A stretch of 64,000 nucleotides of DNA from Mycoplasma sp. CSL7475-4 (lineage in GTDB: Bacteria; Bacillota_I; Bacilli_A; Mycoplasmatales; Metamycoplasmataceae), in assembly GCF_024834065.1 (NCBI RefSeq), contig NZ_JANUYA010000003.1, positions 1-64,000 on the forward strand. Direction: 5' to 3'. This document shows, piece after piece, positions 35,191 to 44,455 of the stretch. How positions within the stretch are numbered: position 1 is the first letter of the stretch; each line of letters starts with the position of its first letter. The notes beneath the pieces were generated by a model. The model saw only the letters and a program-made list of their open reading frames with translations. It made no database searches and was not told the origin of the DNA. The position numbers and the translations under genes are program-made.

Positions 35191-35227
35191 AAAAATATCC
35201 TCTATACGACGACAAGGGGATATTTTT
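35191..35227 (-). terminator. Riboswitch-controlled intrinsic terminator
   Basis: AAAAATATCC (35227-35218, minus strand) pairs with GGATATTTTT (35200-35191), ending in a U-rich tract 54 bp before the LRR gene start. Its loop contains CCCTTGTCG (35218-35210), the exact complement of CGACAAGGG at the 5' edge of the aptamer (35302-35294). Pairing of these would compete with the hairpin, giving an on/off switch. Confidence 0.8.
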
Positions 35228-35231
35228 AAAA

Positions 35232-35302
35232 TTTCGTGCTACGCATGAATTACCATGATCCGCACATAGGTATAATCTCAGCCTTTTACAGCACCCTTGT
35301 CG
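35232..35302 (-). promoter_or_regulatory. TPP riboswitch (THI element) aptamer
   Basis: On the minus strand the leader contains the conserved TPP-aptamer blocks in order: GGGTGCTG, GGCTGAGA, TTATACC, GGATCATGGTAAT and CATGCGTAGCAC. CTGAGA (pyrimidine-binding helix arm), GATC and GGTAAT...GCGTAG (pyrophosphate arm) match the family consensus. GTGCT and AGCAC can close helix P1. A terminator follows directly, then the LRR lipoprotein gene. This predicts that TPP turns the operon off. Confidence 0.85.
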
Positions 35303-35307
35303 AAATA

Positions 35308-35313
35308 ATTATA
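35308..35313 (-). promoter_or_regulatory. -10 box of the riboswitch operon
   Basis: TATAAT on the minus strand, six bases before CGACAAGGG. Transcription would therefore start at or just before the aptamer, as expected for a riboswitch leader. No clear -35 box. Confidence 0.6.
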
Positions 35314-35369
35314 TTATGAGAGCATAAATAAAATTATTTTTTTTGACTAAATAGGGTTAAAAAAGCACA

Positions 35370-36587
35370 TTATTCAGTAATTTTTAATGCATCTGTGAAA
35401 ATTTTTGCATTTTCCGAACTAGTTAATTCCATTAATTTCAGCATCGTTAGTTGTTGTTTTATTACGTTGCGTAATGATTCGAACGATAAACTTTGTGGAT
35501 TACGGTTATGAATTTTTTGAATAAAGTCAATTTGTTTTTGAACTAACTCATCACTTACAACAAAGTCAAAATCATTTTGGATCGCTTGAATTAATAACAT
35601 TGATGCAGTACGTTTTTTTGCACTAGCTTCCGCAATATTTTTAATTTGTAGGTGATTTGGATTTTTCATGTCTAAATCTTTTGGTGAGTTAAGGTCTTGT
35701 GCTAAACCACCTGGACGCATTTCGTTTTGTGTTATTTTTTGCATTGTTTCAGTAATATATTCAGGACTGTAATTAATAATGTTTTGAGCAACAATAGCGT
35801 CAGCATTCAATTCGTAGTATTTCAATAATTCTCTAGAGAATAATTCTTTTTTCAAGTTGGCTTCAAATTCTACTTTCAATTCTGCAAGCGAGTTAATATT
35901 TTGTTCTTCTAATTTAACAAAAGTTTCGTCTGTAACGTGAATTATTTCGTCATAAGTTGCCGAAATAATTTCAATTGTTCAAAAAACATTTGATGGGTCG
36001 TTTAATGTAAAAGTTTGACCAACATTTTTACCAATTAATTCTGCATTAATTGAAAAATCATTTGATGTTAATGCTTGCAATTTTACATTTCTTTGCTCAT
36101 CAACAACTTGACCATCTTTTGAACCTTTTAAATTTAAAGTTACAACATCCTTAACAGCAATTGGGCGATCTTTAACCTCTCTAGTTATTGGATAATTGGT
36201 TTTAAATTCTTCAAAAATAGCGTCTAAACTTTCTTGTGTAATTGCAGGAACATTAAAATTAATTTTTAAATTTTTATAATCTAATTTTTTTATTTCTTCG
36301 TTTGGATAGTAAACAAAATCAACTTTTGCTCTAAACTCATCTTCATCATTGATAAAATCAACATAAGGACCACCTACAGGCACATTTTTTTGAGCAGGAT
36401 CAAGAATTTGTTCGATATATTCTTTTGTTTTTTCTCTTAAAACAGTCATTGAAGCTTTATTTTTGATTTCTTGGGGTGAAACTTTTAAGCCTTTTGAGAT
36501 CGCATCTTTTAAAATATCATTTTTTATTTTTTTTCATTCAACTGACGAAACATTAATTTCGTGAGTTTGTTTTACGTAATTAATCAT
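35370..36587 (-). CDS. tig: Trigger factor-like chaperone, divergent
   Basis: 405 residues. The middle resembles the FKBP-type domain of trigger factor (AVKDVVTLNLKGSKDGQ ... LIGKNVGQTFTLNDPSNVF). The C terminus resembles the chaperone arms (VTDETFVKLEEQNINSLAEL, then a long helical region). In trigger factor the N-terminal domain docks at the ribosome exit tunnel through GFRxGK. Here the corresponding stretch reads DAISKGLKVSPQEI, so the signature is not intact. Start MINYVKQTHEI after AAGGAG; TGA codons read as Trp. Stand-alone gene between the riboswitch operon and the str operon. Assignment rests on overall pattern. Confidence 0.75.
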
Positions 36588-36771
36588 TTTTACTCCTTAA
36601 ATAGTGAAATATATTTTAAATTATATATGATAAAAATTCATAAAAGATACTCTGATTCGCAAATTATTTAATCATGTCCAAAGAGTTACATCGATTTTTT
36701 AGCTTTAAAACTAGATTTTTTCGTAAAAAAACAAATTTTTAAAAAAAATGAAACACACGGGTAAGTTGTTG

Positions 36772-36777
36772 TATAAT
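36772..36777 (+). promoter_or_regulatory. -10 box of the str operon
   Basis: TATAAT in TTGTTGTATAATAAG, 69 bp before the rpsL start. The preceding 110 bp hold no gene and no clear -35 box. Confidence 0.5.
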
Positions 36778-36845
36778 AAGCACGTTATTTTTATATAGCA
36801 ATATTTTAAAAAAATAAGTTAACAAAAACAGAAAGGAAAATTTAA

Positions 36846-37265
36846 ATGCCTACAACAAATCAATTAGTTGGTAGTGGTAGAGTGCAAAAAGTTCGTAAAC
36901 AAAATGCTCCTGCATTGAACTTAAGCTACAACACTCTTACAAAATCGAGCCGTAAAGAATCAGCTCCTTTTAAACGTGGTGTATGTACTCGTGTTGCAAC
37001 TATGACTCCTAAAAAACCTAACTCAGCTATGCGTAAATATGCTCGTGTTAAATTATCAAACGGTATGGAAGTTACCGCATACATTGGTGGTGAAGGCCAC
37101 AACCTACAAGAACACTCAGTTGTTCTAATCAGAGGAGGTAGAGTTAAAGATCTACCTGGTGTTAGATACCACATCGTTAGAGGTACACAAGACTTAGCGG
37201 GAGTTAATAACCGTAAACAAGGTAGAAGTCTATACGGAACCAAAAAAGAAAAATCAAGCAATTAA
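36846..37265 (+). CDS. rpsL: 30S ribosomal protein S12
   Basis: 139 residues with the invariant S12 stretches: [38 protein letters not shown] (decoding-centre loop, with the TPKKPNSA segment where streptomycin-resistance changes occur) and [20 protein letters not shown]. Wild-type Lys is present at both classic resistance positions ([15 protein letters not shown]). First gene of the str operon; ribosome-binding site AGAAAGGA, 23 bp ahead of rpsG. Confidence 0.98.
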   Translation: MPTTNQLVGSGRVQKVRKQNAPALNLSYNTLTKSSRKESAPFKRGVCTRVATMTPKKPNSAMRKYARVKLSNGMEVTAYIGGEGHNLQEHSVVLIRGGRVKDLPGVRYHIVRGTQDLAGVNNRKQGRSLYGTKKEKSSN

Positions 37266-37287
37266 TTAGAAAGAAAGAGAGAAAATT

Positions 37288-37758
37288 ATGTCAAGAAAAC
37301 ACAAAGCTCCAGTTAGAGAAGTACTTGCTGACCCAATTTTTAATTCAGTTCTAGTTACAAAGTTGATTAACTCAATTATGCTAGATGGTAAAAAATCCGT
37401 AGCGCAAGACATTCTATACTCAGCCTTTAACATTATTAAAGAAAAAACAAACAAAGAACCAATGGAAGTATTTCAAGCTGCAATTGAAAACATTACTCCT
37501 CAATTGGAAATCAGAACAAGAAGAATCGGTGGTACAAACTACCAAGTTCCTACAGAAGTTTCAGCACGTAGAAAACAAACTTTATCATTAAGATGATTAG
37601 TTCAATATTCACGTCTAAGAAACGAAAAAACAATGGATGTTCGTTTAGCTAACGAAATCATTGATGCATCAAACAAAACTGGTGGAGCAATCAAAAAACG
37701 TGAAGATACACACAAAATGGCTGAAGCTAACCGTGCTTTTGCTCACTTTAGATGATAA
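37288..37758 (+). CDS. rpsG: 30S ribosomal protein S7
   Basis: 156 residues, normal length. S7 hallmarks: N-terminal [20 protein letters not shown], then [17 protein letters not shown] (16S rRNA contact) and the C-terminal [21 protein letters not shown], whose last codon is TGA (Trp) followed by TAA. Nucleates 30S head assembly. Six bases separate it from fusA. Confidence 0.98.
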
Positions 37759-37764
37759 GATATT

Positions 37765-39855
37765 ATGGCTAGACAATACGAATTAAAAAACTACCGTAAT
37801 ATCGGTATTATGGCCCACATTGATGCAGGGAAAACAACAACAACAGAAAGAATTTTGCTACACACAGGTAGAATTCACAAATTAGGTGAAACCCACGATG
37901 GTGCTTCACAAATGGACTGAATGGCTCAAGAACAAGAGCGTGGAATTACCATTACTTCAGCCGCAACAACAGCCTTTTGAAAAGGAACCAGAATCAATAT
38001 TATTGATACTCCAGGACACGTTGACTTTACAGTTGAAGTTGAACGTTCACTTCGTGTATTAGACGGTGCAGTTACTGTGCTTGACGCCCAAAGTGGTGTT
38101 GAACCTCAAACTGAAACAGTTTGAAGACAAGCAACAAACTACAAAGTACCTAGAATTGTTTATGTAAACAAAATGGATAAAATGGGTGCTGACTTCTTTA
38201 TGTCAGTTAACTCAGTTAAATCAAGACTAAACGGAAATGCAGTTGCTATTCAAGTACCTATTGGTGCTGAATCGAACTTCACAGGAATTATTGACCTAGT
38301 TGAAATGAAAGCATACATTTACGACGGAAAACCTGAAGAAAATCCAGAAGTAACTGAAATTCCAGCTGAATACTTAGAAGTTGCTAAAGAAAGAAGAGCA
38401 ATGTTAATTGACTCTCTTTCAACATACGATGACGAATTTATGATGAAACTTCTAGAAGGTGTAGAACCAACAGAAGATGAACTTAAAGCAATGATTCGTA
38501 AAGCAACTTTAACATCTACTTTCTTCCCATGTATTTGTGGAACAAGTTTCAAAAACAAAGGTGTTAAAAAAATGATTCAAGCTGCTGTAGATTACTTACC
38601 TTCTCCACTAGATGTTCCAGCTATTAAAGGATATTTAGGAGACGAAGAAGTTTCAGTTCCAGCTACAGATGATCACCCATTCGTGGCTTTAGCATTCAAA
38701 GTTATGACTGACCCATTTGTTGGATCACTAACTTTCTTCCGTACATATGCTGGTGTGTTACAAAAAGGTTCATACGTTTACAACACAACTAAAGACGTTA
38801 AAGAACGTATTGGACGTATCATTAAAATGCACGCTAACTCACGTGAAGAAATCGATGAATGTTATGCTGGTGACATCAACGCCTTAGTTGGTCTAAAAGC
38901 CACTACAACAGGTGATACTCTAGTTGCTGACAAATCACCAAAAGTTGTTCTAGAAAGAATGGTATTCCCGGAACCTGTTATTTCACAAGCTTTAGAACCT
39001 GAAACAAAAGATGCTATGGAAAAATTGGCTTTAGGTTTACAAAAACTAGCAGCCGAAGACCCTACATTTAGAACTTACACCGATGAAGAAACCGGTCAAA
39101 CTATTATTGCTGGTATGGGTGAATTACACTTAGACATCATCGTGGACCGTCTAAAACGTGAACACGGTGTTAAAGCTAAAGTTGGTGCTCCACAAGTTTC
39201 ATACCGTGAAACAATTACTAACGAAGCTGAAGTTGAAGGAAAACACATTAAACAATCTGGTGGTAAAGGTCAATACGGTCACGTTTGAATTAAATTTGAA
39301 CCTAACAAAGATAAAGGGTTTGAATTTGTGGACAAAATCGTTGGTGGTAAAATTCCTAAAGAATACATTAAATCAATTCAAAAAGGTCTTGAAGATAAAA
39401 TGGCAAGCGGTATTTTAGCCGGTTACCCAATGATTGATATTAAAGCTACATTATTTGATGGTTCATACCACGATGTCGACTCTTCAGAAATGGCTTATAA
39501 AATTGCTGCTTCTAAAGCTCTAACCAAAGCTAAAGATCAATTAGGAACAGTTCTACTTGAACCAATTATGGACGTTGCTGTTGTTATACCTGAAGATTAC
39601 TTTGGTGACGTTATGGGTGATTTAACTCGTCGTAGAGGACAAATTGTTGATAACGAAACCAGAAATGATGGTGCTCACGTGATTCGTTCACACGTTCCAT
39701 TGAAAGAAATGTTTGGTTATGCAACTGATTTACGTAGTATGACTGCTGGTCGTGGAAACTATCAAATGCAATTCGATCACTACGAAAAAACACCAAAAAA
39801 TATTGCTGATCAAGTTATTAAAACACGTAACATCAAAAATGATGACGATGAATAA
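37765..39855 (+). CDS. fusA: Elongation factor G
   Basis: 696 residues. GTPase driving translocation of tRNA and mRNA. The GTP-binding motifs are intact: [39 protein letters not shown] and [11 protein letters not shown]; domains II to V follow to the C-terminal [16 protein letters not shown]. Four or more TGA codons specify conserved Trp (for example [16 protein letters not shown]). Last gene of the str operon, closed by a terminator. Confidence 0.98.
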
Positions 39856-39863
39856 TTAATAAA

Positions 39864-39897
39864 AATAAAGCCATGCTTAAAATGGCTTTATTTTTCT
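39864..39897 (+). terminator. Terminator of the rpsL-rpsG-fusA operon
   Basis: AATAAAGCCAT (39864-39874) pairs with ATGGCTTTATT (39882-39892), followed by a T-run, starting 9 bp after the fusA stop. Confidence 0.88.
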
Positions 39898-40102
39898 TTT
39901 TTAAAAAAAGTAAAAAAATAACAACCATTAGGTTGTCGGTGTATAAAAAATAAATTAATAATTAAAAGGGATAACACTTTTATCGTAACATAGTTACTGA
40001 GTGATTATATCAAATAATTATTTATTTTCAAGAAAAAAATTATATTTTTTTATTAATGGTAATTTTTGAGAAAAACAGCATACTTTACTCGCTATTTTAT
40101 TG
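39898..40102. other. AT-rich intergenic stretch, nothing recognised
   Basis: Between the fusA terminator and the repeat structure at 40103. It has a short hairpin (AACAACC/GGTTGT, about 39918-39936) and otherwise no open frame or RNA that I can support. Confidence 0.5.
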
Positions 40103-40239
40103 TAATTTTGCCTATCTTTTTTACCAATAAATGCGTGAAATAAAAAACAAAAGTTCCACTTTTTTGAATTTAACAAATGAGAACTTTTGTTTTTTATTTC
40201 ATATGCTAATTTTACCTATCTTTTTTTATCAATAAATGC
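40103..40239. repeat. 21-bp inverted-repeat palindrome flanked by ~32-bp direct repeats
   Basis: Inverted arms at 40136-40156 and 40181-40201 are perfect and identical to the left end of the decayed IS at 5748-5768. Only 24 bp separate them. Outside lie imperfect direct repeats, 40103-40134 and 40207-40239 (both begin TAATTTTRCCTATC and end ATCAATAAATGC or ACCAATAAATGC). This looks like an element reduced to its two ends inside a long target duplication. The arms plus T-runs would also form a bidirectional terminator. Confidence 0.75.
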
Positions 40240-40265
40240 AATTTAGTCTTATAATAATTTTGCCT

Positions 40266-41057
40266 ATGAAAATTAATAATAATCCTGGTTTATTGCCAAA
40301 TATTAAAAAAAGACAACAAGGCAATTTAAAATTGCTTAACGAACTTGTTGATATTCTTACACAAAATAATTTTAAGTATTCATTGGCATACGGAACACTA
40401 TTAGGTGCCGTTAGAAATAATGACTTAATTGAATGAGATGCTGATATTGACATAATCATTACTAAATCAGCTCTTGATTTTTTAATCGCCAAATACCCCG
40501 ATCGAATTGTTACAAATGAAAATACCAAGCATCATTTTCTAACATTTCCTCGTTTTGTTGACTCGCTTTCAAATGTCGATGTGAAAGATCCAAACTCACA
40601 ATATATCGACCTCTTTGTTGTCGTGCCAAGCAGCGCTGAAGTTTTTAAAAAATATTTAACTAAGCCAATTTATAAAACAAAAGGATTACGTGGCTGAACA
40701 AATGTTAAATATTACTTTAATCATAAAATTGCTAAAACACTTGCAAGAATTTTTGTTAAATTGAGCATGTGATGACTAAAAGGTTTAACATTCCAAGCAG
40801 TTTATGATAAATTATATGTTGCAAACTCAGATAAATACGCTTTAACCGTTTGACCAGACAAAAGTAATTATTGTTTAATTGAAAGTGTTGATTTCAATTC
40901 ACCAAGTTCAATTGAAATGTGTGGCAGAAAATACATGTGTTTAAATAATACTGAGAAATATTTAGAACAATGGTATGGCAAAACATGAAAAACGCCAATC
41001 AAAACATCTAAATCAATTTACTATGGATATTATGAAATGGGCAAACAAAAAGAATAA
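40266..41057 (+). CDS. LicD family protein (second copy)
   Basis: 263 residues. LicD pattern FKYSLAYGTLLGAVRNND followed by WDADIDIIIT (acidic motif at residue 57). The rest diverges from the LicD protein at 21743-22507 and includes a basic, Trp-rich middle part. Probably transfers a phospho-group onto a surface glycan or lipid. No ribosome-binding site precedes the ATG; a TATAAT box ends 10 bases before it (40250-40255), so the mRNA may be leaderless. An in-frame ATG ten codons upstream lies before that box and is unlikely. Stand-alone gene. Confidence 0.82.
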
Positions 41058-41143
41058 AATAAGCTATTTTATTTAATTTTTGTTACTAATTATTTCGCTT
41101 ATAAAAAAAATAAAAAAAACTTTTTTGTTTTTTAAAAATATAC

Positions 41144-41149
41144 TATAAT
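41144..41149 (+). promoter_or_regulatory. -10 box of the tRNA-Leu/tRNA-Lys unit
   Basis: TATAAT in ATACTATAATTAAAT, 22 bases before tRNA-Leu. No good -35 match. Confidence 0.5.
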
Positions 41150-41171
41150 TAAATAGCAATTTTAAGAAGTT

Positions 41172-41258
41172 GCCCAGGTGGCGGAATAGGTAGACGCAAG
41201 GGACTTAAAATCCCTCGGTGGTAACACCGTGCTGGTTCAAGTCCAGTTCTGGGTACCA
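41172..41258 (+). tRNA. tRNA-Leu (UAA)
   Basis: 87 nt, class II. Acceptor GCCCAGG pairs with TCTGGGT (two G-U pairs); anticodon stem AGGGA/TCCCT around CTTAAAA gives anticodon TAA. Long variable arm CGGTGGTAACACCG; T loop TTCAAGT; CCA encoded. Confidence 0.96.
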
Positions 41259-41280
41259 AATGATCGCAAGATCGCTAAAT

Positions 41281-41356
41281 GCGCCCTTAGCTCAGCAGGT
41301 AGAGCAAATGGCTTTTAACCATTGGGTCAGAGGTTCGAATCCTCTAGGGCGTACCA
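41281..41356 (+). tRNA. tRNA-Lys (UUU)
   Basis: 76 nt. Acceptor GCGCCCT pairs with AGGGCGT; D loop CAGCAGGTA; anticodon stem AATGG/CCATT around CTTTTAA (anticodon TTT); T loop TTCGAAT; CCA encoded. 22 bp after tRNA-Leu. Confidence 0.96.
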
Positions 41357-41372
41357 TTTCAAGAAATTGACC

Positions 41373-41398
41373 AAAATAAGCGTAAGCTTATTTTTTTT
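41373..41398 (+). terminator. Terminator after tRNA-Lys
   Basis: AAAATAAGC (41373-41381) pairs with GCTTATTTT (41386-41394) around a GTAA tetraloop, followed by T. Confidence 0.85.
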
Positions 41399-41461
41399 AT
41401 TTTTATTTAAAAAAAATATAAAAAATATTTGGATTATAAAAAAAATATAGTATTATTTTAT

Positions 41462-41563
41462 CAGTAGTTATAGCGCAAGGGATCACCTGATACCATTCCG
41501 AACTCAGTAGTTAAGCCTTGTAGTGCCGACGATACCAGAGATGGGAAAATAGGGAGCTGCTAT
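41462..41563 (+). rRNA. rrf: 5S rRNA, copy 1
   Basis: About 100 nt. The ends AGTAGTT and AGCTGCT pair as helix I; inside are the conserved 5S blocks GCGCAAGGGATCACCTGATACC, CATTCCGAACTCAGTAG, TTAAGCC and CGACGATACC. A T-rich tail acts as terminator. No 16S or 23S gene is near. Two further copies follow in this window. Confidence 0.92.
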
Positions 41564-41686
41564 TTTTTTTATATTTTTTTAGAAAATAGAAATAAATAAT
41601 ATCAAGAACCTTAAAATCTATTTTTCAATTTTTTTTCTTCTTTGATATTATTTACATAATAAAAAATGCAAATAATAAGGAGAAAT

Positions 41687-42442
41687 ATGAAAAAAATAGC
41701 ATTGTCGTCATTGTTGACGATATTACCAATTTTAGCCGCTTCTTGTTCAACGAATAATATTGAAAAACAAGATACAAAAAATGATGTCGGAGATCAAGGT
41801 TCAACTAATAATATTCCAAAACAAATTACAACAAATAATATTGAAAAATACAGCTATCTTGATTTTTTAAAGTCACAACCACACGATAATAAGATTCTAA
41901 TTCTAGAAAACGATTTAACAGCCAGCGAAGTTTTTCCAGGTTTTTTAGTTTATAACAATTTCGAATTAACTGAAGACATCGATTGAGATGAAGTGCCTGA
42001 TGCCATAAGTAATTTTAAAATTTCTAATGTGTTCAATAAAGAGTTTTTCAAAGATAAATTTCTTGTTTATATTTCAAATAGCAATACAACAATGAAACCA
42101 ATTCAATACCGTGATAAAGACTATTTAGTTTCTCAATCATTAGCGCCGTTTGACTATTCTAATGGTAAAGTTGTTTATGGTTTATCAATACTACCAACAG
42201 TAAGTGATTATGCGCCAAATGTTCAATTACCAAAAGAATACGAATTTTACTTTACAAATTCGTTGACGTCTTTATTTGTTGCTTTTGATAAGAAACAATA
42301 CGATAATGTGATTGAAATTATCAAAAAAATAACAAACGAGGATCAACAAAAACTTGCTGAATTAGAAAAACAAAAAGCTAATAATCCACAAGGCAACACA
42401 AACCAATATAATCCAAGTCCAGACGGACCTGTTTCAAACTAA
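41687..42442 (+). CDS. Lipoprotein, function unknown
   Basis: 251 residues. Start MKKIALSSLLTILPILAASC after AAGGAG: classic signal peptide with lipobox LAASC. A short Asn/Gln/Thr-rich linker with a repeated TNNI motif (residues 23-55) follows, then a ~150-residue mixed domain and a tail rich in Asn, Pro and Gln. Seven bases upstream of an rRNA pseudouridine synthase gene, so co-transcribed. No family recognised. Confidence 0.82.
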
Positions 42443-42450
42443 ATATCAGT

Positions 42451-43146
42451 ATGCCAAAAGAAAGAATAGAAAAAATAATAGCTCGTTCAACGCAATTCTC
42501 ACGCGCACAAATAACGAAAATGATTCGTAAAGGTGATATTGCTGTAAACGGAACAAAAATATTGAAAAGTATTCAAGTTGATATTGAAAATGACGCAATT
42601 TCAATTAAAAATCAGCCTATTACATTGACAAAATATCATTACTATTTATTCAATAAACCTGCCGGTTATTTATCGGCTAATAACGATAAAAATCAACAAA
42701 CAATTTTTGATCTAATAGATTTAAAGAAAAATCAATATTTTTGTGTTGGGCGACTAGATAAAGATACAGAAGGTTTATTAATCATAACTGATGATGGAAG
42801 TTGGTCAAATTGAGTATTAAAACCACAAAATCATGTGCCTAAAACATATCATGTTGAGGTTGATAAAGATTTCGATGATCACATAAAAAACTATACAGGT
42901 GATATCAAAATCCAAAACCATGTGGTTAAGGATTATAAATTCAATTTTATTGCCAAAAATATCTGTCAGTTGACTATTTATGAAGGCAAATTTCATCAGG
43001 TGAAGCAAATGTTATCATTTTTCGGGTATCAAGTAACATACTTGAAACGAATAAGTTTTGGTTCAATAAATTTACCTTTAGACTTGAAAAAAGGCGAGTT
43101 AAGACAAATTGATGAGTCAATAATTAACTCCCTAAAAAAAATATAA
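42451..43146 (+). CDS. RsuA/RluB-type rRNA pseudouridine synthase
   Basis: 231 residues. An N-terminal S4 RNA-binding domain (RIEKIIARSTQFSRAQITKM ... GDIAVNG, residues 4-60) is followed by the RsuA-family catalytic domain: YHYYLFNKPAGYLSA, then GRLDKDTEGLLIITDDG with the catalytic Asp (about 98) and GKFHQVKQMLSFFG. It isomerises a uridine of 16S (RsuA) or 23S (RluB) rRNA; which one cannot be told. No clear ribosome-binding site, so translation probably couples to the lipoprotein gene just before it. 5S copy 2 follows after 41 bp. Confidence 0.88.
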
Positions 43147-43186
43147 AAATTATTTTGCTTTTTTGCAAAATATAGTATTATTTTAT

Positions 43187-43288
43187 CAGTAGTTATAGCG
43201 CAAGGGATCACCTGATACCATTCCGAACTCAGTAGTTAAGCCTTGTAGTGCCGACGATACCAGAGATGGGAAAATAGGGAGCTGCTAT
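43187..43288 (+). rRNA. rrf: 5S rRNA, copy 2
   Basis: Identical to copy 1 over the mature region. The upstream sequence TTTTGCTTTTTTGCAAAATA with TATAGTATTATTTTATC is shared with copy 3 and partly with copy 1, so the promoter was duplicated with the gene. Confidence 0.92.
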
Positions 43289-43360
43289 TTTTTTTATTTT
43301 TTTAAATTATTTTTAATAATCAAAAACTAATTACTTTTGTTATTGACAAAAAAATATTAG

Positions 43361-43552
43361 TTTAATGCTCCTAATGCTGATGTAATCAGCAATTATATTC
43401 ACACCCATGTCAAAAATAAGACGTATGTTTACATTAACCTATATCACTTTGATCTAAAAACACTTATTGAGCTATATTTAAACAAAATTGATTCGTCAAT
43501 TGTCACAGAATTTTTATCATATATTGTTGATAACAAAGGTCGTCGTTATTAA
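43361..43552 (+). pseudogene. Gene remnant between 5S copies 2 and 3
   Basis: An open frame of 63 codons without a start codon, from just after TAG 43358 to TAA 43550-43552. It encodes NAPNADVISNYIHTHVKNK ... DSSIVTEFLSYIVDNKGRRY. The amino-acid use looks like real coding sequence, but there is no ATG, GTG or ribosome-binding site. Probably the tail of a gene broken when the 5S unit was duplicated. Family not recognised. The rest of 43289-43672 shows nothing else. Confidence 0.45.
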
Positions 43553-43671
43553 CAATATATAAAAACGTAGTTTAACTTTCAATATATTCATTTATTAATA
43601 AATGCAAAAATTTTATTAAAAATAAATTAAAAAATTATTTTGCTTTTTTGCAAAATATAGTATTATTTTAT

Positions 43672-43773
43672 CAGTAGTTATAGCGCAAGGGATCACCTGA
43701 TACCATTCCGAACTCAGTAGTTAAGCCTTGTAGTGCCGACGATACCAGAGATGGGAAAATAGGGAACTGCTAT
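43672..43773 (+). rRNA. rrf: 5S rRNA, copy 3
   Basis: Same as copies 1 and 2 except one G-to-A change near the 3' end (GGGAACTGC for GGGAGCTGC), which turns a G-U pair of helix I into A-U. Same upstream promoter block as copy 2. Confidence 0.92.
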
Positions 43774-43933
43774 TTTTTTATACTTTTTTGTGTAATTTGA
43801 TAGCAAGCTCCTAATTAAGTATTTATTTTTGCTTGGAAAATATTCTGGCATAAATTCATTTTGTTTTTAATTGGTTTTAATTTAAAATAATAATTGCATA
43901 AAAAAATGAAAAAATGCAAAAAGGAGCAAAAAA

Positions 43934-44371
43934 ATGACCAAAAGAGTAGTTATTGCAAAACAAGACCCAGAATCAACAAAAATCTTATCTCAATTAAACG
44001 CACATATTTCAGCTAATTTAAGCCCAATTTTAATTGAGTTAATTAAAGTTAGAGCATCACAAATTAACAAATGTGCTTACTGTTTAGAAATTCACACAAA
44101 AGCAGCTTTAGAGGCAGGTGAAACAGAGCGTAGAATTTTTGCACTACCAGCATGAACTGAATCACCATTATTTAGCGAAAAAGAAAAAGCAGTGTTAAAA
44201 ATGACAGAAGAAATAACACATATTTCAAATGTTGCTCTTAGTGATGAAACATTTGAAGAATTATCAAAATTCTTTAATGAAGCCGAAATTTCTGATTTAA
44301 TGATGAATGCAATTGCAATTAACACATGAAATAGAATTGCACTAGTAAGCAAAGTTAAACACAAAAATTAG
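43934..44371 (+). CDS. AhpD-like carboxymuconolactone decarboxylase family protein
   Basis: 145 residues, all-helical AhpD fold. The motif NKCAYCLEIHTKAALEAGE holds the redox pair Cys47-Cys50 and the nearby His54 of the alkylhydroperoxidase type. Likely reduces organic peroxides or similar, using a thiol partner. Start after AAAAGGAG; a terminator follows. The C-terminal NAIAINTWNRIALVSKV (TGA as Trp) is the usual family end. Confidence 0.88.
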
Positions 44372-44377
44372 TTTTTA

Positions 44378-44397
44378 AACAGCATTTGCTGTTTTTT
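44378..44397 (+). terminator. Terminator after the AhpD-like gene
   Basis: AAACAGC pairs with GCTGTTT around ATTT, followed by a T-run. Confidence 0.75.
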
Positions 44398-44455
44398 ATA
44401 TAGTATTTTGACTGATTTTTAGGTTTTAAAATAAAATTATTTATAATTAACAAAC

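Noticed and set aside
36600-36845. Small RNA gene upstream of rpsL
   Set aside because: No stable fold with conserved motifs; it looks like a promoter and leader only.
36926-37261. Minus-strand frame of 111 codons
   Set aside because: Antisense shadow of rpsL.
38319-38558. Minus-strand frame inside fusA
   Set aside because: Shadow frame; EF-G is intact on the plus strand.
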